Of a stretch of 64,000 nt of DNA, positions 51,808 through 63,150 are shown piece after piece. The notes below the pieces were generated by a model. The model was given only the letters and a program-made list of their open reading frames with translations. It made no database searches and was not told the DNA's origin. The DNA comes from Paragorgia papillata (lineage: Eukaryota; Cnidaria; Anthozoa; Scleralcyonacea; Coralliidae), in NCBI GenBank assembly GCA_035771165.1, contig JAWNZC010000113.1, positions 302,501 to 366,500 on the forward strand, read 5' to 3'. The position numbers and the translations under genes are program-made. Every line of letters begins with the position of its first letter. The first letter of the stretch is position 1.

Positions 51808-52915
51808 AGTTGCTGTTGTTGGTGGTGGTGTTGGTGTTGGTGGTGTTGTTGTTGTTGGTGGTGGTGTTGTTGGTGGTGTTGGTGGTGGTGGTGTTGTTGG
51901 TGGTGTTGTTGGTGGTGTTGTTGGTAGTGTTGTTGGTGGTGTTGTTGGTGGTGTTGTTGTTGATGGTGGTGTTGTTGGTGGTGTTGTTGATGGTGGTGTT
52001 GTTGGTGGTGTTGTTGTTGGTGTTGTTGTTGTTGGTGTTGGTGTTGGTGGTGTTGGTGGTGTTGTTGGTGGTGTTGTTGTTGGTGTTGTTGTTGGTGGTG
52101 TTGTTGGTGTTGTTGGTGGTGTTGTTGGTGGTGGTGTTGTTGTTGTTGGTATTGTTGTTGGTGGTGGTGTTGTTGGTGGTGGTGTTGTTGTTGGTGGTGT
52201 TGTTGTTGGTGGTGTTGGCGGTGTTGTTGGTGTTGTTGTTGTTGGTGTTGTTGTTGGTGGTGTTGTTGGTGGTGTTGTTGGTGGTGTTGTTGTTGGTGGT
52301 GTTGTTGTTGTTGTTGGTGTTGTTGTTGGTGTTGTTGTTGTTGGTGTTGTTGTTGTTGGTGTTGGTGGTGGTGTTGTTGGTGATGTTGTTGTTGTTGGTG
52401 TTGTTGTTGGTGGTGTTGTTGTTGGTGGTGGTGTTGTTGTTGTTGTTGTTGGTGTTGTTGTTGGTGGTGTTGTTGTTGGTGGTGTTGTTGTTGGTGTTGT
52501 TGTTGTTGGTGTTGTTGTTGGTGTTGTTGTTGGTGGTGTTGTTGGTGTTGGTGGTGGTGGTGTTGTTGTTGGTGTTGGTGTTGTTGTTGGTGTTGTTGTT
52601 GTTGTTGGTGTTGTTGGTGGTGTTGTTGTTGTTGGTGGTGTTGTTGTTGTTGGTGTTGTTGTTGTTGGTGTTGTTGTTGGTGGTGGTGGTGTTGTTGGTG
52701 TTGTTGGTGGTGGTGTTGTTGTTGTTGGTGGTGTTGTTGTTGGTGTTGTTGTTGGTGTTGTTGTTGGTGTTGTTGTTGTTGTTGGTGTTGTTGTTGTTGG
52801 TGTTGTTGTTGTTGGTGTTGGTGGTGTTGTTGGTGATGTTGTTGTTGTTGGTGGTGGTGGTATTGTTGCTGCTGTTGCTGTTCTTGCTGATGCTGCTGCT
52901 GTAGTTGTTGACTCA
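51808..52915 (+). repeat. GTT/GGT trinucleotide array, about 1.1 kb
   Basis: Alternating GTT and GGT triplets run without interruption apart from a few ATG, GCG and GCT changes. The 377-residue Leu/Val frame across it is a translated microsatellite. CTTTCAAACTGTTGATTGAG and GTTGACTCAGGCCTTCATCG flank it. Confidence 0.95.
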
Positions 52916-53807
52916 GGCCTTCATCGGATCAGATACCAACATCGTGTTGAGCCAGAGTCAACAGGTCGAAATCTCCGCAATAAATAATAAATGTGCTGTT
53001 ACTACTTATTGTAATGATTATGTTGATTATTGTAATAATACACACCCCCCTTATTCCCATGGATTGTAAAAGGACTGGATAGGAACCTAATAGTCATGTG
53101 GAGTGTTTTGAGCTTTTTGATTGGTTAAATCGCATTCATTCAGTTCGCAAAATGGTTGAAACCTAATTGAAAATTGAGATGTCACGAATGGCGTGAGAAT
53201 GCTAACCTGAATTTATAGGCCTTTATTTGTTCCCGCCTTCCAACTAAACCCGGCAGCGCGGGCCGAGGTGCGGGCGAGCGAGAAGGCGAGAAAAATAAAG
53301 GCCTGAGGAAACTCTTATTAAAACCGTCTTCCGCCCACTTTGTTATTTTAAAAAATTAATGAGATATGATTGATATTTGTTGTCAAAAGAACAAAGCGTA
53401 TGTTTTGATTTCATCCCACAGAAATATATAGTCTTTCTCCGCGTCTGGTTTTAGTCCGGACTATAGACTTGCAATAAATACACGAGCTCGAATTGAAGAC
53501 GTTTGTCCATGGTAATCTAGACCCGATCTAGAGAAGAAGTCGAAGAATTGGAAAATACGATAAGAAACCGAGAAATTTGACAAAATTTGAGAGTATACAT
53601 ATATATTGATTCAAAATTCCACCATAATAAAAGATAAACACGATTTGATAGCCGCCTTGATATAGTTTCGACTAAATTAATAAAATATATCATTTTGTAG
53701 CACAGGCTAGAACGTTGGAGAAAAGGATCGAATGGATATTGATGTTTTATATTAAAAACAAACGCAATAGTTTGGGAATTATTTCATACAGTTTTAGAAT
53801 TTAAATT
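52916..53807. other. Non-coding stretch with one hairpin
   Basis: No gene is seen. GGCCTTTATTTGTTCCCGCC and its imperfect inverse (GGCGAGAAAAATAAAGGCC) form a hairpin at about 53218-53302. Confidence 0.5.
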
Positions 53808-54333
53808 TTAGAATGCAGGTAGGCCATTTAATATTGATACATAATTATAAACACGTCTCAACCGTATAAACTCAGTCATCGACAACCTAAGACTAACTGC
53901 TCCGAGATTCCAGTTTTGTAACTTACGGTCGACTTTAATTTCTGACAACCATTGTTCAGCACTGCCATAAACAACTTGGACTTTCGCATCGGCTTCGCCT
54001 TCAGTAGCCATCGTCCCTGATCATCGAACGAAGGACCCGCTACAACGAAATTCCTCACCGTGCCATGTTGAAGTCGATGAAGTTCAGAGAATACAAATGG
54101 CAATATCTGATATATCAGACTTTTACCAAAACCCCAATTTTTTATTCTTCACCCCAAATCCTTAGAATTTTACCAAAACCAGTGGGCAAAACAGCAAAGA
54201 CATCTTGGCTGTCAACAGCGAGCTTTCGAATGCACGTCGTTTGTTCTGGTTTCAAAGACTCATAGCCGAAATGTGTCAATGAATTTAACAAAGCGGTTTC
54301 GAAAAATCCTCCTATGGTTTGATTTTCCGACAT
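53808..54333 (-). pseudogene. RecQ-like helicase fragment, broken
   Basis: The first piece (from 54333) encodes FGYESLKPEQTTCIRKLAVD and the Walker A block DVFAVLPTGFGK. About 50 bp later, after a local duplication of the TTTTGGTAAAA segment, sequence corresponding to the continuation (SLIYQILPFVFSELH) appears in another frame. Further pieces (EGEADAKVQVVYGSAEQWLS, GNLGAVSL-like NWNLGAVSL) follow. RecQ-type helicases unwind DNA. Here only the N-terminal third is present and at least two frame changes occur. Confidence 0.65.
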
Positions 54334-55015
54334 AATAAATGATTAAATGAATGAATTGGTCACAGAAACGTACACGATAAACACATTCGAGAAATGGCGA
54401 TGACCTTGTCACGGTGTGCACCTTGACGGTGTACCTTTGGGCAAGTTGTTTATCTGAATGAACCAATCAAAATCCTTACTTCAATTAGACAGCCAATCAG
54501 AGCTCCCGTCCATGAGATGGACGGAGTCCCCCACAACATGGTCTCTTCCTACGATTTATTACTCGGGCTACTGTGGTAGACGAGTCTCAGTTGACATTAT
54601 TGCGCAATACCTCCCATATATGGAGTCAACCATGTTCGATCACTTCGAAAATTCATCGACAGTCAATGTTCCTATTCTGTGGTTGTATCAAGCACATCAC
54701 TGATCAGCCAATTGAGCCAAATAAGCAACTTACTTGGAAAACCTACCAACAATTTCGTTAAGGGCAAAGTTGGCCGAAGCTGTTGCATCCAAGTGGCAAC
54801 CGAACAACCGACAACGATATACAGGAAATTTTTCTCATGGCTGGCAGGTCAGCCGTCAGCCAGGTCTCTTACATGATGGCTATAACTTAAATATTTAATA
54901 CCGCCTGTACAGAGATGAGGATCAAAACGCTAACATTCTGGATCTTTATATTGGCACTGTATACACTTTCTGATGCCTTTGGTCGAGCAATTGCGATGTT
55001 CATAGGTTTTCCACA
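54334..55015. other. Stretch without a recognised gene
   Basis: Short open frames at 54458-54876 have no recognisable motif. No strong repeat is visible. Confidence 0.4.
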
Positions 55016-55024
55016 TGGCTACTT
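55016..55024. repeat. Target duplication, left copy (TGGCTACTT)
   Basis: TGGCTACTT here is repeated at 56321-56329, flanking the inverted-repeat element between. Nine bases would suit a Mutator-like transposase. If the element starts two bases earlier, the duplication is 7 bp. Confidence 0.7.
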
Positions 55025-56320
55025 AGCCTGCGTAGCTGGCGGTTTTTAATAAGGGGTTGGAGTCTTGGTGAAGAAGCGGGTGAGGGCGAAGAAGCGGGCG
55101 AGCGAGAAAAAGCGGGCGAGGGAGAAAAAGCGGGTGGGCGGGCGGGCGGGCGGAAGAGCGGGAGCTGGAAAAACCGCCTGCCTCAAAACCTGGTGTTTTT
55201 GAATATCGCCCCTAACTAACACATCCTAAATCTAATTAAAACTAACCCAACCATACGATAGTTTGTAATTGAGTTTGTAATTCGATAGCTTGCACGTTGC
55301 TTTCAAAACAATAATAATAGTATCGTCTATCGAAAATCATTCAGGTGTGAATCTGTCAAACTTGTGTGCTTGTATACAAGCGGCGAATGCAAACTCCAAC
55401 GGAAAAAGTAAAAAAAGGAAGAAAACCGAACGTTCAGAGTGCCAACGATTTTTGCAGGTTATGTGAATGTTCCCTGAAAGTCAAATACGGTGATTTTGAG
55501 AAAATATCGTATATTTCAACTGAAAATCTCTTTAGACATTCAAAGGGCTGCGAGGACATGCCGACGCTACAGGATTAACCTAGGATTTTTGGTGGACAAG
55601 TCTTCCAATCAGTCTGAACGGGTTTGCAAGCCATGTGCGCGAAAGATAAGGTATGCCTGTGAGCTGTATAATTTCATCAAAAACAGTTTAAACGACTCAA
55701 AGCTTTCGCAAGACTCAGCAAATAAAGCGGATACAAACCACAACTCACCTGTCAGCCCAACTGGTACAAGCGACAATTACCGTCAAGTGTTTCTTCACCT
55801 GATCGTAGCCCACAAATTAAGAAAGGATTCAAAGCTAGCAAAAGGAACACGTCGAGAAAAAGCTTAGCATTTGCGAGTATAACAAGCGCAGCAACTGCGC
55901 GGTCAGCCATCGAGGATAACACTCCTAGGACTGACGAAATCCTCGCAAGTTTAAGCGTTGACGAGGTGTTAGACACGAACACTACTCGGGTGAAAGTTCT
56001 CAAAATATTCAATGTTTCCAACGCTTTAACAACACACTTCTTTCACGGCCACGTTGATGACTATCAACGATTCAACGCCTCGCGTGAGCCAAAATCGTTT
56101 GATCACCGCGGTTTGATTGATGACAGCTATCGACAACAGCTTAAAATACTAACCAATCAGTATTTTCCGTTCACCAGTGGACGGGTAATTCAAAAACACC
56201 AGGTTTTGTGGCAGGCGGTATTTCCAGCTCCCGCTCTTCCGCCCGCGCGCTCTTCCGCCCGCTTTTTCTCCCTCGCCCGCGAGACCCCAACCCCTTAAAA
56301 CCGCCAGCTACGCAGGCTAA
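55025..56320. mobile_element. DNA transposon with long GC-rich terminal inverted repeats
   Basis: AGCCTGCGTAGCTGGCGGTT at the left mirrors ACCGCCAGCTACGCAGGCT at the right. The inverted repeats continue imperfectly for about 190 bp through GGGCGG/GCGGGCGAG blocks to AACACCAGGTTTTG/CAAAACCTGGTGTT. It carries the zinc-finger gene at 55366-56298. Confidence 0.8.
55384..56298 (+). pseudogene. Zinc-finger (ZAD-like) protein gene of the transposon, frameshifted
   Basis: The first frame (to 55578) reads MQTPTEKVKKGRKPNVQSAN, DFCRLCECSLKVKYGDFEKI and SYISTENLFRHSKGCEDM. The next frame continues LGFLVDKSSNQSERVCKPCA with RKIRYACELYNFIKNSL. The pair CRLC ... CKPC, separated by about 50 residues with a helix after it, is the layout of a zinc-finger-associated domain. 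A frame change lies near 55570. A third open stretch (55966-56298) has no recognised motif. Similar proteins occur in repeated cnidarian sequences as far as I recall; that is not verified. Confidence 0.55.
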
Positions 56321-56384
56321 TGGCTACTTTTAAACAGTTGTTCAAGTACTATTTCAAAAACGAGTTCAAGTGTTTGATCACGGT

Positions 56385-56485
56385 ATCAAAACACGAGAAA
56401 GCTAATGAATCTCGAGGGGCGAAGCCCCGAGAGATTTATTAGCTTTCGAGTGTTTTGATACCGTGATCAAACACGCAGAACGAGT
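56385..56485. repeat. Long hairpin (TTTGATCACGGTATCAAAAC)
   Basis: TTTGATCACGGTATCAAAAC to GAAAGCTAATGAATCTCGAG pairs with its inverse across GGGCGAAGCCCC. The stem is about 45 bp. Confidence 0.75.
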
Positions 56486-56489
56486 TTTT

Positions 56490-57270
56490 GAAATGGCTTC
56501 TCAAATGAAAGACAATGAACCAATGAGCCACCGTTGTGGGACTTGTGGATGTTTTGTGATACAATTTTACTCAATCGTATCGTGTTTCCTGTTTAATTAA
56601 CATAAATGAAACACTAGTGTTTGATGAAGAAACAGATCAAACACTAGTGTTTGATGCAGTGCTTTACCGTGTTTCACAGCCCATTCACGTGACGGAATGG
56701 AGCTGTCTAATTGAGTAAAATTCTCATGAATTATTAATGAATTTGAGAATGATTGGTCTGAACTCAGGATCTGTAAACCTCATGAAGACTATTGCAAACA
56801 AAAGCCAAGATGCGAGAAGACAAGGAACATTCATGAAGATGACAGACTTTGAGGAAACAGTTTGTTGACAGTAACAGTATCTTTATATTTTTGCATTTTT
56901 GCAAACGAGTTTTGTTATGCTGAGTAGGAAACTTGTATACACATATGTATGTTATTTGTGTTTTTACTGAGTGTTGCTTGTCTTTGAGTCTGAGATCGGC
57001 AATGGACAGTAGTCTTATTGATCCATTAGGATTTATATTCAATGTTGTAAGTGCTTTGACTCCTTTGAGTATGTAATTTTGTCACAAGTATGTTATCCAT
57101 ATCTTGATAATCATTTTGATATAAACTTTGATGCATAGATTGAGTATTAAGATATTCATCATAGAAACAACTTTGGACCAGTGATGTTCCTCATATATAT
57201 GCAGTAATACTTTATTGACATTTGGCCATTATAACATCAGCAGCCAAGTGTGTGTTATATGTAATAGATA
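56490..57270. other. Non-coding stretch
   Basis: Apart from short repeats of AAACACTAGTGTTTGATG (near 56608 and 56638) nothing is recognised. Confidence 0.4.
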
Positions 57271-57273
57271 TTC

Positions 57274-57508
57274 GGCGAGCCTTGTAAATCAGATACAGAT
57301 CGGCTGCACATGCTGTATCTTTCTTAAAATACAAATGCATCTAAGTAATCAAGTTCACCAACTATTTTAGCGATATGCTCTATTTTAGCCGAGAAAATCG
57401 AAGCTAAAGTTTATGTAAATCAGGACGATTCTGTATCCAATTTACAACCTCTGCTACGGTATTGATTTCTTTTGTGTTTTCCTCATGAATTATTAATGAG
57501 TTTTTTAA
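57274..57508 (+). repeat. Dispersed repeat, copy 2 (copy 1 at 50808-51042)
   Basis: It is nearly identical to copy 1 over its whole length. It lacks the inverse segment that precedes copy 1. Confidence 0.85.
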
Positions 57509-57734
57509 GTGGATGGTGAGATTCACCTACAGTACCAGTGCTGCACAGTTGAGGAGCCTTCTCAACATGCTCTAAAGCAAAAACATGGATCAGGATTCAT
57601 GTTGTATGAAGATTGAATGCATAGATGTAGGGTGCAGGTATATTTTACTAGGCACCTATTGCATATTTGCTAGTGCATGAGTGCATCTGTACCTGGCATA
57701 CAGTTACACATGTGAAGTTTGGGTACCTCAGACA

Positions 57735-58160
57735 ATAAATAAAATCAGTAAGATTGAAAGACTACAACGCAGGGCAACTAAATATATTTTAAGTCTTTGA
57801 ACTGGCAGGACGATGTATCATACATACAATGATGATCTGAAAACAGTTAATCTACTACTATAATATACCATTATCATCATACTGGCATGACTTGAAAGAT
57901 CTTATCTATTTCAAATGTTGTACAGGTCACTATAATATTCCTATTAATAGTTTTGTGCAAGTACTATTACTTGTACAGTCAGAATCACTAGAAACAGTTC
58001 AGAACTAGATGTACTAGTTTGTAAGTGTTGTACTAAACTTTTTCAAGCTAGTTACTTGAACTGTATATTTAAACTTTGGAGTAATCTACCTTGCTCAATA
58101 CCAGATTCTACCTCAGTTAATCAGTTTAAAACTCAACTTTCTAATCCACTACCCTAATGC
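57735..58160 (+). pseudogene. LINE RT C-terminal remnant
   Basis: Translation gives KIERLQRRATKYIL near 57748-57790 and later TRNSSELDVLVCKCC with LFQASYLNCIFKLWSNLPCS and VNQFKTQLSN. This is the usual tail of LINE reverse transcriptases (LQRRATK ... LWNSLP ... FK). Several stops and shifts interrupt it. Confidence 0.65.
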
Positions 58161-58289
58161 TGTAATTATTAGTCAATGCTTATGATGTCAATAACTTTTG
58201 CACCTGGAAATCAATGTTTAAAATGTTCTTCATCCTGTAACATACTCTCTTCTAAACCATATATATATACTGCTACTAGTCTGCGAAGC

Positions 58290-58700
58290 AGACTGCTGCT
58301 CAACTGCTCCCCCTGGTATCAATGAAAGAACAAACAAATTAACACTGGTGTCTGAAGTAAAGGGCCTCTACGACCACACAGTTGGAGTTGTGAGTTGGAC
58401 TATTAAACCGTCAGCCACTAATTTTTTACTCTGGTATTAAATGACTTTATAACATCAACATATCTGGTATTAATCAAACAGCAAACTTAATTAATACTGG
58501 CATCTGCAGTAAAGGGCCTGTACGACCACACAGTATAAAAGAGCAACCCCAATTAATGCCAATATGAATACCAATGTATATGAATACCAAAAGTATATTT
58601 ATAAATGCTAAAAGTATATGTATCAATGCCAAAGTTATACAGTATATGTGAACACCGAAGTTATATGTAAGAATGCCAAAAGTATGTACAATTGAAAGAA
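58290..58700. repeat. Duplicated AAAGGGCCT(C/G)TACGACCACA segment and ATGCCAAAAGTATAT-rich stretch
   Basis: AGTAAAGGGCCTCTACGACC at about 58357 and AGTAAAGGGCCTGTACGACC at about 58510 mark an imperfect duplication of about 155 bp. From 58560 to 58690 irregular ATGCCAAAAGTATAT-like units follow. Confidence 0.55.
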
Positions 58701-59198
58701 TGTACTTTAAAATGAACGACTTCAGATGTCGTTATGTGAGATCTGTGAACACCATCTAAACAGTTTATTAACAATAACTGAAATATTAAAGTGTAATATG
58801 TACACAAAATGTCACAATAGTGTACATATAGTTTGAGATACAGTATTATGTATAGTTAAAGCAATGTCATGATGGCTTTCAGTATTATCAATTCTATGTT
58901 GTCTCAATCTAGGTTGTCCATGCATGTAAGTTTATAATAGTAGTCAATAAAAAAATTGTTCTTTGTAAAACAAGTGAGTGTGCTTTCTACTAACTAGCTT
59001 TCTAACATTGCCTCCTCCACCAATCTCATTCTTCACATCGCCATGCCATTGCCCATGCCCAGTAGCCCGAGTTAACGCCTAGCGGGCGTCTTGTAATAAT
59101 TATAAATTACACATGCTCTTCGATTTACAATAATGCTAAAGAGAAGGGGCTTACTTGGTCTCCCCAGTCTCCTTGTTATCTCTGTTCGCATTTCGTGT

Positions 59199-61521
59199 AT
59201 GGCAAACATGGCGGGCATGGAGAGGAAAGGAGCGAAGAAAGGGAGAAAGAAGACTTCGGCAGAACATATAGCTGATCTCGCGTCGATGATCAGGGAAAAT
59301 GAAAACGCGAAAAAGCGTAAACCAATTGAAATTATATATCAACGTGATTGGTCACAGGAGAACGGGTTTTTCATTCGCAATACAGGCCGGGAAGGATAAC
59401 GAATTTTTCTGGATCGAACAAACGACAAGGAAACTCGTGCACCGAAGAGCCTGAGGTAGTTCTCGATGACATATCTGGTACGTACCACAGGCATATTTTA
59501 ATTTTTTTGATTATATTAAGATATACATTCACTTTTGAATTATCTGACAGGAGTTATTTGGGAGTATGGCTTGATATGTATACATGATTACATGTATTAA
59601 AATATACATGCATAAACATTATATTATACAATTACTTGCTAGGCTGCTTGTAGGGTTAGCCGTACCCTCTGCTGATTATAAAAATTGTTTGATATTACAA
59701 TAAAATAATAAAGATTCACAGATTACCTCAGATACAACAGCAAATTTTTGTAGAGATCAAATATGGAACAATTTTTAGAATGCGTGTAATTACATGTACA
59801 GTTTAATACACTTATTACAGTAGTTTATGTTTTGGTATTGTAGTTCATACACAGTCTAATTTTTAATTCTTTAAAATATTTTTCACAGGAGATAATGGTG
59901 AAGACAGCATGGACATAGATAGTCCTGCAGAAGAGAATGGTAAGAAACTAGATATTGGGTGCATTTTATGATTTGTAATTAGTGCACATTTATCAGCCTA
60001 CAAATTGTGAGTTGGAACATAGTTTGAATTACTGTCTCATTATTTACTATTACTAGAAATACATAAACGCAACAACCCCTCGCCCGCTTTAATGTGTCCC
60101 CACCCCCACCCCCGATGTTTAAAGCAAAATTTCCAGTTGAAAATAATTATATAGCAGTGGTTGAAAAAAGAAGAGTCAAAGCAAAACTTAGAACTTTTGC
60201 AACCAGGCAAATACATTTGCAGCCCATTAAAAACAACCAAGTTAAAAACAAGATCTAATATGTTATCTTACTACGCGGGCCACAAATAAACTATATGCCC
60301 TTCAAAAGTCATGTTATTGCCTTATTAACAAATATAATATTATATATATATATATATGGATTTTATTTTCTTATTTCTGCCTACACCAGCCTCAACCAGC
60401 CTCTTCTTTCTTGAATAGATTGTTTAGAATTAGCCAGAACAAAATAATAAAGGTTGTCCCAGGCAAGAATGGGTTAACAATAAGTCTTGATTTACTTTTT
60501 GAAATATTTATTGTGCTCCAGAAATTGTTTTCTACTGTACATGTACCTGGTAGTATTTGTACTGTCTACTAAAACTTAAACAGTTAGACAACTTGTCTTT
60601 ATTTTCACTTGTTTTGTGCTCATTATAAGGGACAAACCACACCAGGCAAGTAGAAAAAACTGTATATATAAAGAAACTTGTATTTAGCACTTGTATTAAC
60701 ATACTATACTATTTGTTTATTATACTCTAGATACACTGAATGACCTTATTAATACAACAAACAAGTTTATAGAGAGTTGTACTAGAAGGAAAAAAACATG
60801 TCATGGAAAAGAAGAATGTTCAATGTAAACTTAAACTGGGAGTCAACTAGGCCAAGGATTTTTAAGACAATGCTGCATTTACAAGGTCAATCTGAAAATG
60901 TGTGCCATATCTGCCAGGAGAGGCCAGTAGTGGTGAGGTGTAGGCAGTGTTTTCAAGGGCGAAACTTTTGTGGGGGTTGTGATTTGGAGCAACATAAAAT
61001 GCTGCCATTTCATGACAGAGAAATTTTCCACTCAGGATACTATGAATATGTTCAGCCAACCACTGGTATAGACAATGGTGGAAACGTTATTACTATTAGT
61101 AAGTTAAATTTTGCAAACATTGTCTAGTGTTCAAATTGTGGAGTAAGGAAGGATAATTTTACTACATTGTACAATTTTTGTTGAAATGTTCAACTACTGT
61201 ATGTTAAAAAATGCTGCTGGAAACTATAAATATACTACAGATTTAAATTTTTATAAAAATGATTGCACTGCACATGGTGTTGCAGTGTTGTAAATTCCAA
61301 AGTAGTTTGCACCAAGAAACCTGGCTGGTATAAAATGTCATCAAACTTAAGTTTAACTATCAGTGCTCTCCTGAAATATATATGGTCTGTATATTTATTG
61401 AATATAGAAAGGCCAGTTCCAATTTACCACCAACCAAAGGAATGCCCATTTTGTGGTGAGAGTGGTCATTGCTTTCATACAATATTCAGTGGTACCCAAG
61501 TTATTGTGATAACATTAAGAG
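59199..61521 (+). CDS. Partial multi-exon gene with a KDZ-type cysteine cluster (exons near 59199-59477, 59889-59939, 60731-61098, 61408-61521)
   Basis: Exon 1 encodes MANMAGMERKGAKKGRKKTS and further basic/acidic helix. A frame change near 59390 is needed to reach VVLDDISG at its donor (CTG|GTACGT). Exon 2 (GDNGEDSMDIDSPAEEN) has clean signals and matching phase. Exon 3 carries NVCHICQERPVVVRCRQCFQ and NFCGGCDLEQHKMLPFHDRE, then FHSGYYEYVQP. This CxxC..CxxC..CxxC..H..H layout is the cysteine cluster preceding the transposase in Kyakuja-Dileera-Zisupton elements. Exon 3 also needs a frame change at the seven-A run near 60795. Exon 4 (PVPIYHQPKECPFCGESGHC) adds another zinc pair. The transposase core is not seen, so the gene is partial or domesticated. 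Confidence 0.5.
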
Positions 61522-61559
61522 GTAAATAGTTAAAACTTACTACAGTACAGTACCGGTAT

Positions 61560-62189
61560 ACACACACCCATACAAAACGGTTCGGTAGTGGGATTTCTTG
61601 TAATTGCGGTGGTCTGAATTTTGGTACTAGGTATAGAAGTTTGGTCAGGAGAGATGTTGAAGAATGAAGAGATGTTGAGTGTGTTTAAGTTGTTGGTAGA
61701 TAGTGGGAATGTCGATGTGTCTGTTGAAGGTAGACATGCATGTCCATGCTGTGCCAGGCTTCCTGGAATCCCCGTGTGTGTCGTGTTGTTGCTTGTCCAA
61801 ATATTTTCGTTTGAGACTAGTTGAAGGAATGTCTGTAGTCATCTGCATGGTTTGCAGGGAGAGACTTAAGGTCATGTTGTTTGCATGATGGCGTTGGGAT
61901 GTTCTGTTAGGCGTGTCTCCACTTCTTTGCTGTTTCTCCTGCATGTAGTGTTGTGGGCAGTCATGACACAGAAACATATATATGGTGTTGTGTCGGTCTG
62001 TGTTGATAGTTTTGTCTCTGTCATCTGTATTTTGTGAAGTTGGTGGCAAGTTTGTGAGTTGGTTTGTGAGCTATTTCTATGCCGTACTGTCTAAGTAATC
62101 TGTAAAAGAAAACCCACCACCTAACCTTTAACTGAACCTGAGGCAACAACAAATTACGACGACCTCAACCGACAACCAATCAGATGTTC
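61560..62189. other. Stretch without a confidently assigned gene
   Basis: A 134-residue minus frame (61645-62049) contains CHDCPQHY and HHANN-like His/Cys positions but matches no family I can defend. No repeat array is seen. Confidence 0.3.
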
Positions 62190-62197
62190 ACACCGAT

Positions 62198-63142
62198 TAG
62201 TGCTGTGCAAACTCCGGTTTTTCAGCTCCGGCTCCGGCTCCGGCTGCTTTACAGCTCAAATATCGGGCTCCGGCTCCGGCCTCCGGCTTTTTTGGTAAGT
62301 TGGGTCACAACTGGGGATAAAGTCCAACCGGATATTATTCTGCTCAACTTTGTCCCCAGGGTCTTTTCCTGGTGAAAGCCGCGAAACTGTCAAGCGACTC
62401 AAGCAAACGCAATGCGACAACTAGCAATGTCAGGAATGATAAAAACTTTATAGAACCGAATAAAGTTACACTACTACAAATAATAAAATACAAAGTATAA
62501 ATTGCCAAAGATTTTTAATTTTTAAAACTTTTTATAATTAAATTTAATGAACGCTAAGCGACCAATGTTGCCTGGAAGGAGTGCACAACGCTTCTTTGAG
62601 ACGATATTCCCCGTCAACGAGAAGACTCGTTCAGAAGTAACAGAGGACGGTGGACAAGAAAGATATGAGAGAGCTAGACGCGTCAAAGCAGGCCATTCGT
62701 TTTTTTGTGGCGATACCAAAAAGTAAACATAAAGCTAATATAAATGGATATTTCGTTACTTCGACAGCACATGAATACAACAGACTATGAACAGACATGT
62801 GTAGTGACGCAGCGCATGACAAATGCAGCGTATCAAAGCATGACGCTTGCGATTGTATTACGGACATAACAACTTTTCCTGTGACAAGATAGATCACAGA
62901 CATAATAACTTATTGCAATTTGGCCGTTTGTGATAGCCGAAATGGTTTGACACTTCAGATGATATGCGCATTCAACAAATTCTATGTTGCCATTATTTGT
63001 AACCAAAGCATCTTCGAAATTGTCACATTTCTTGTCATTCTGAATTTCCAGCCGGAGCTGGGAGAACTCCGGCTCCGGCTGAACAAAAAACGCCGGAGCT
63101 CCGGCAGAGCTCCGGCCTCCGGCGCTCCGGCGCACAGCACTA
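62198..63142 (-). mobile_element. Decayed hAT transposon, 945 bp, with 8-bp target duplication
   Basis: TAGTGCTGTGC at the left mirrors GCACAGCACTA at the right. ACACCGAT flanks both sides (62190-62197 and 63143-63150) without mismatch, the length expected for hAT insertion. Subterminal regions are packed with GGCTCCGGCTCC-type repeats. The remaining coding sequence is a transposase C-terminus. Confidence 0.88.
62522..62719 (-). pseudogene. hAT transposase C-terminal dimerization domain
   Basis: The 65-residue frame reads EWPALTRLALSYLSCPPSSV then TSERVFSLTGNIVSKKRCAL. WPxLxxLAxxYLxxPxSSVxSERVFSxxGxI is the hallmark of the hAT C-terminal (dimerization) region. The N-terminal catalytic portion is absent because most of the element has been deleted. 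Confidence 0.88.
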
Positions 63143-63150
63143 ACACCGAT

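Noticed and set aside
51771..52904. 377-residue Leu/Val protein
   Set aside because: It is a GTT/GGT microsatellite; no domain or coding bias beyond the repeat.
55752..56021. 89-residue minus-strand frame opposite the zinc-finger gene
   Set aside because: It is antisense to the better-supported zinc-finger frame and has no motif.
61645..62049. Possible GIY-YIG or other retroelement fragment (CHDCPQHY)
   Set aside because: Only a few Cys/His positions match; no catalytic pattern could be defended.
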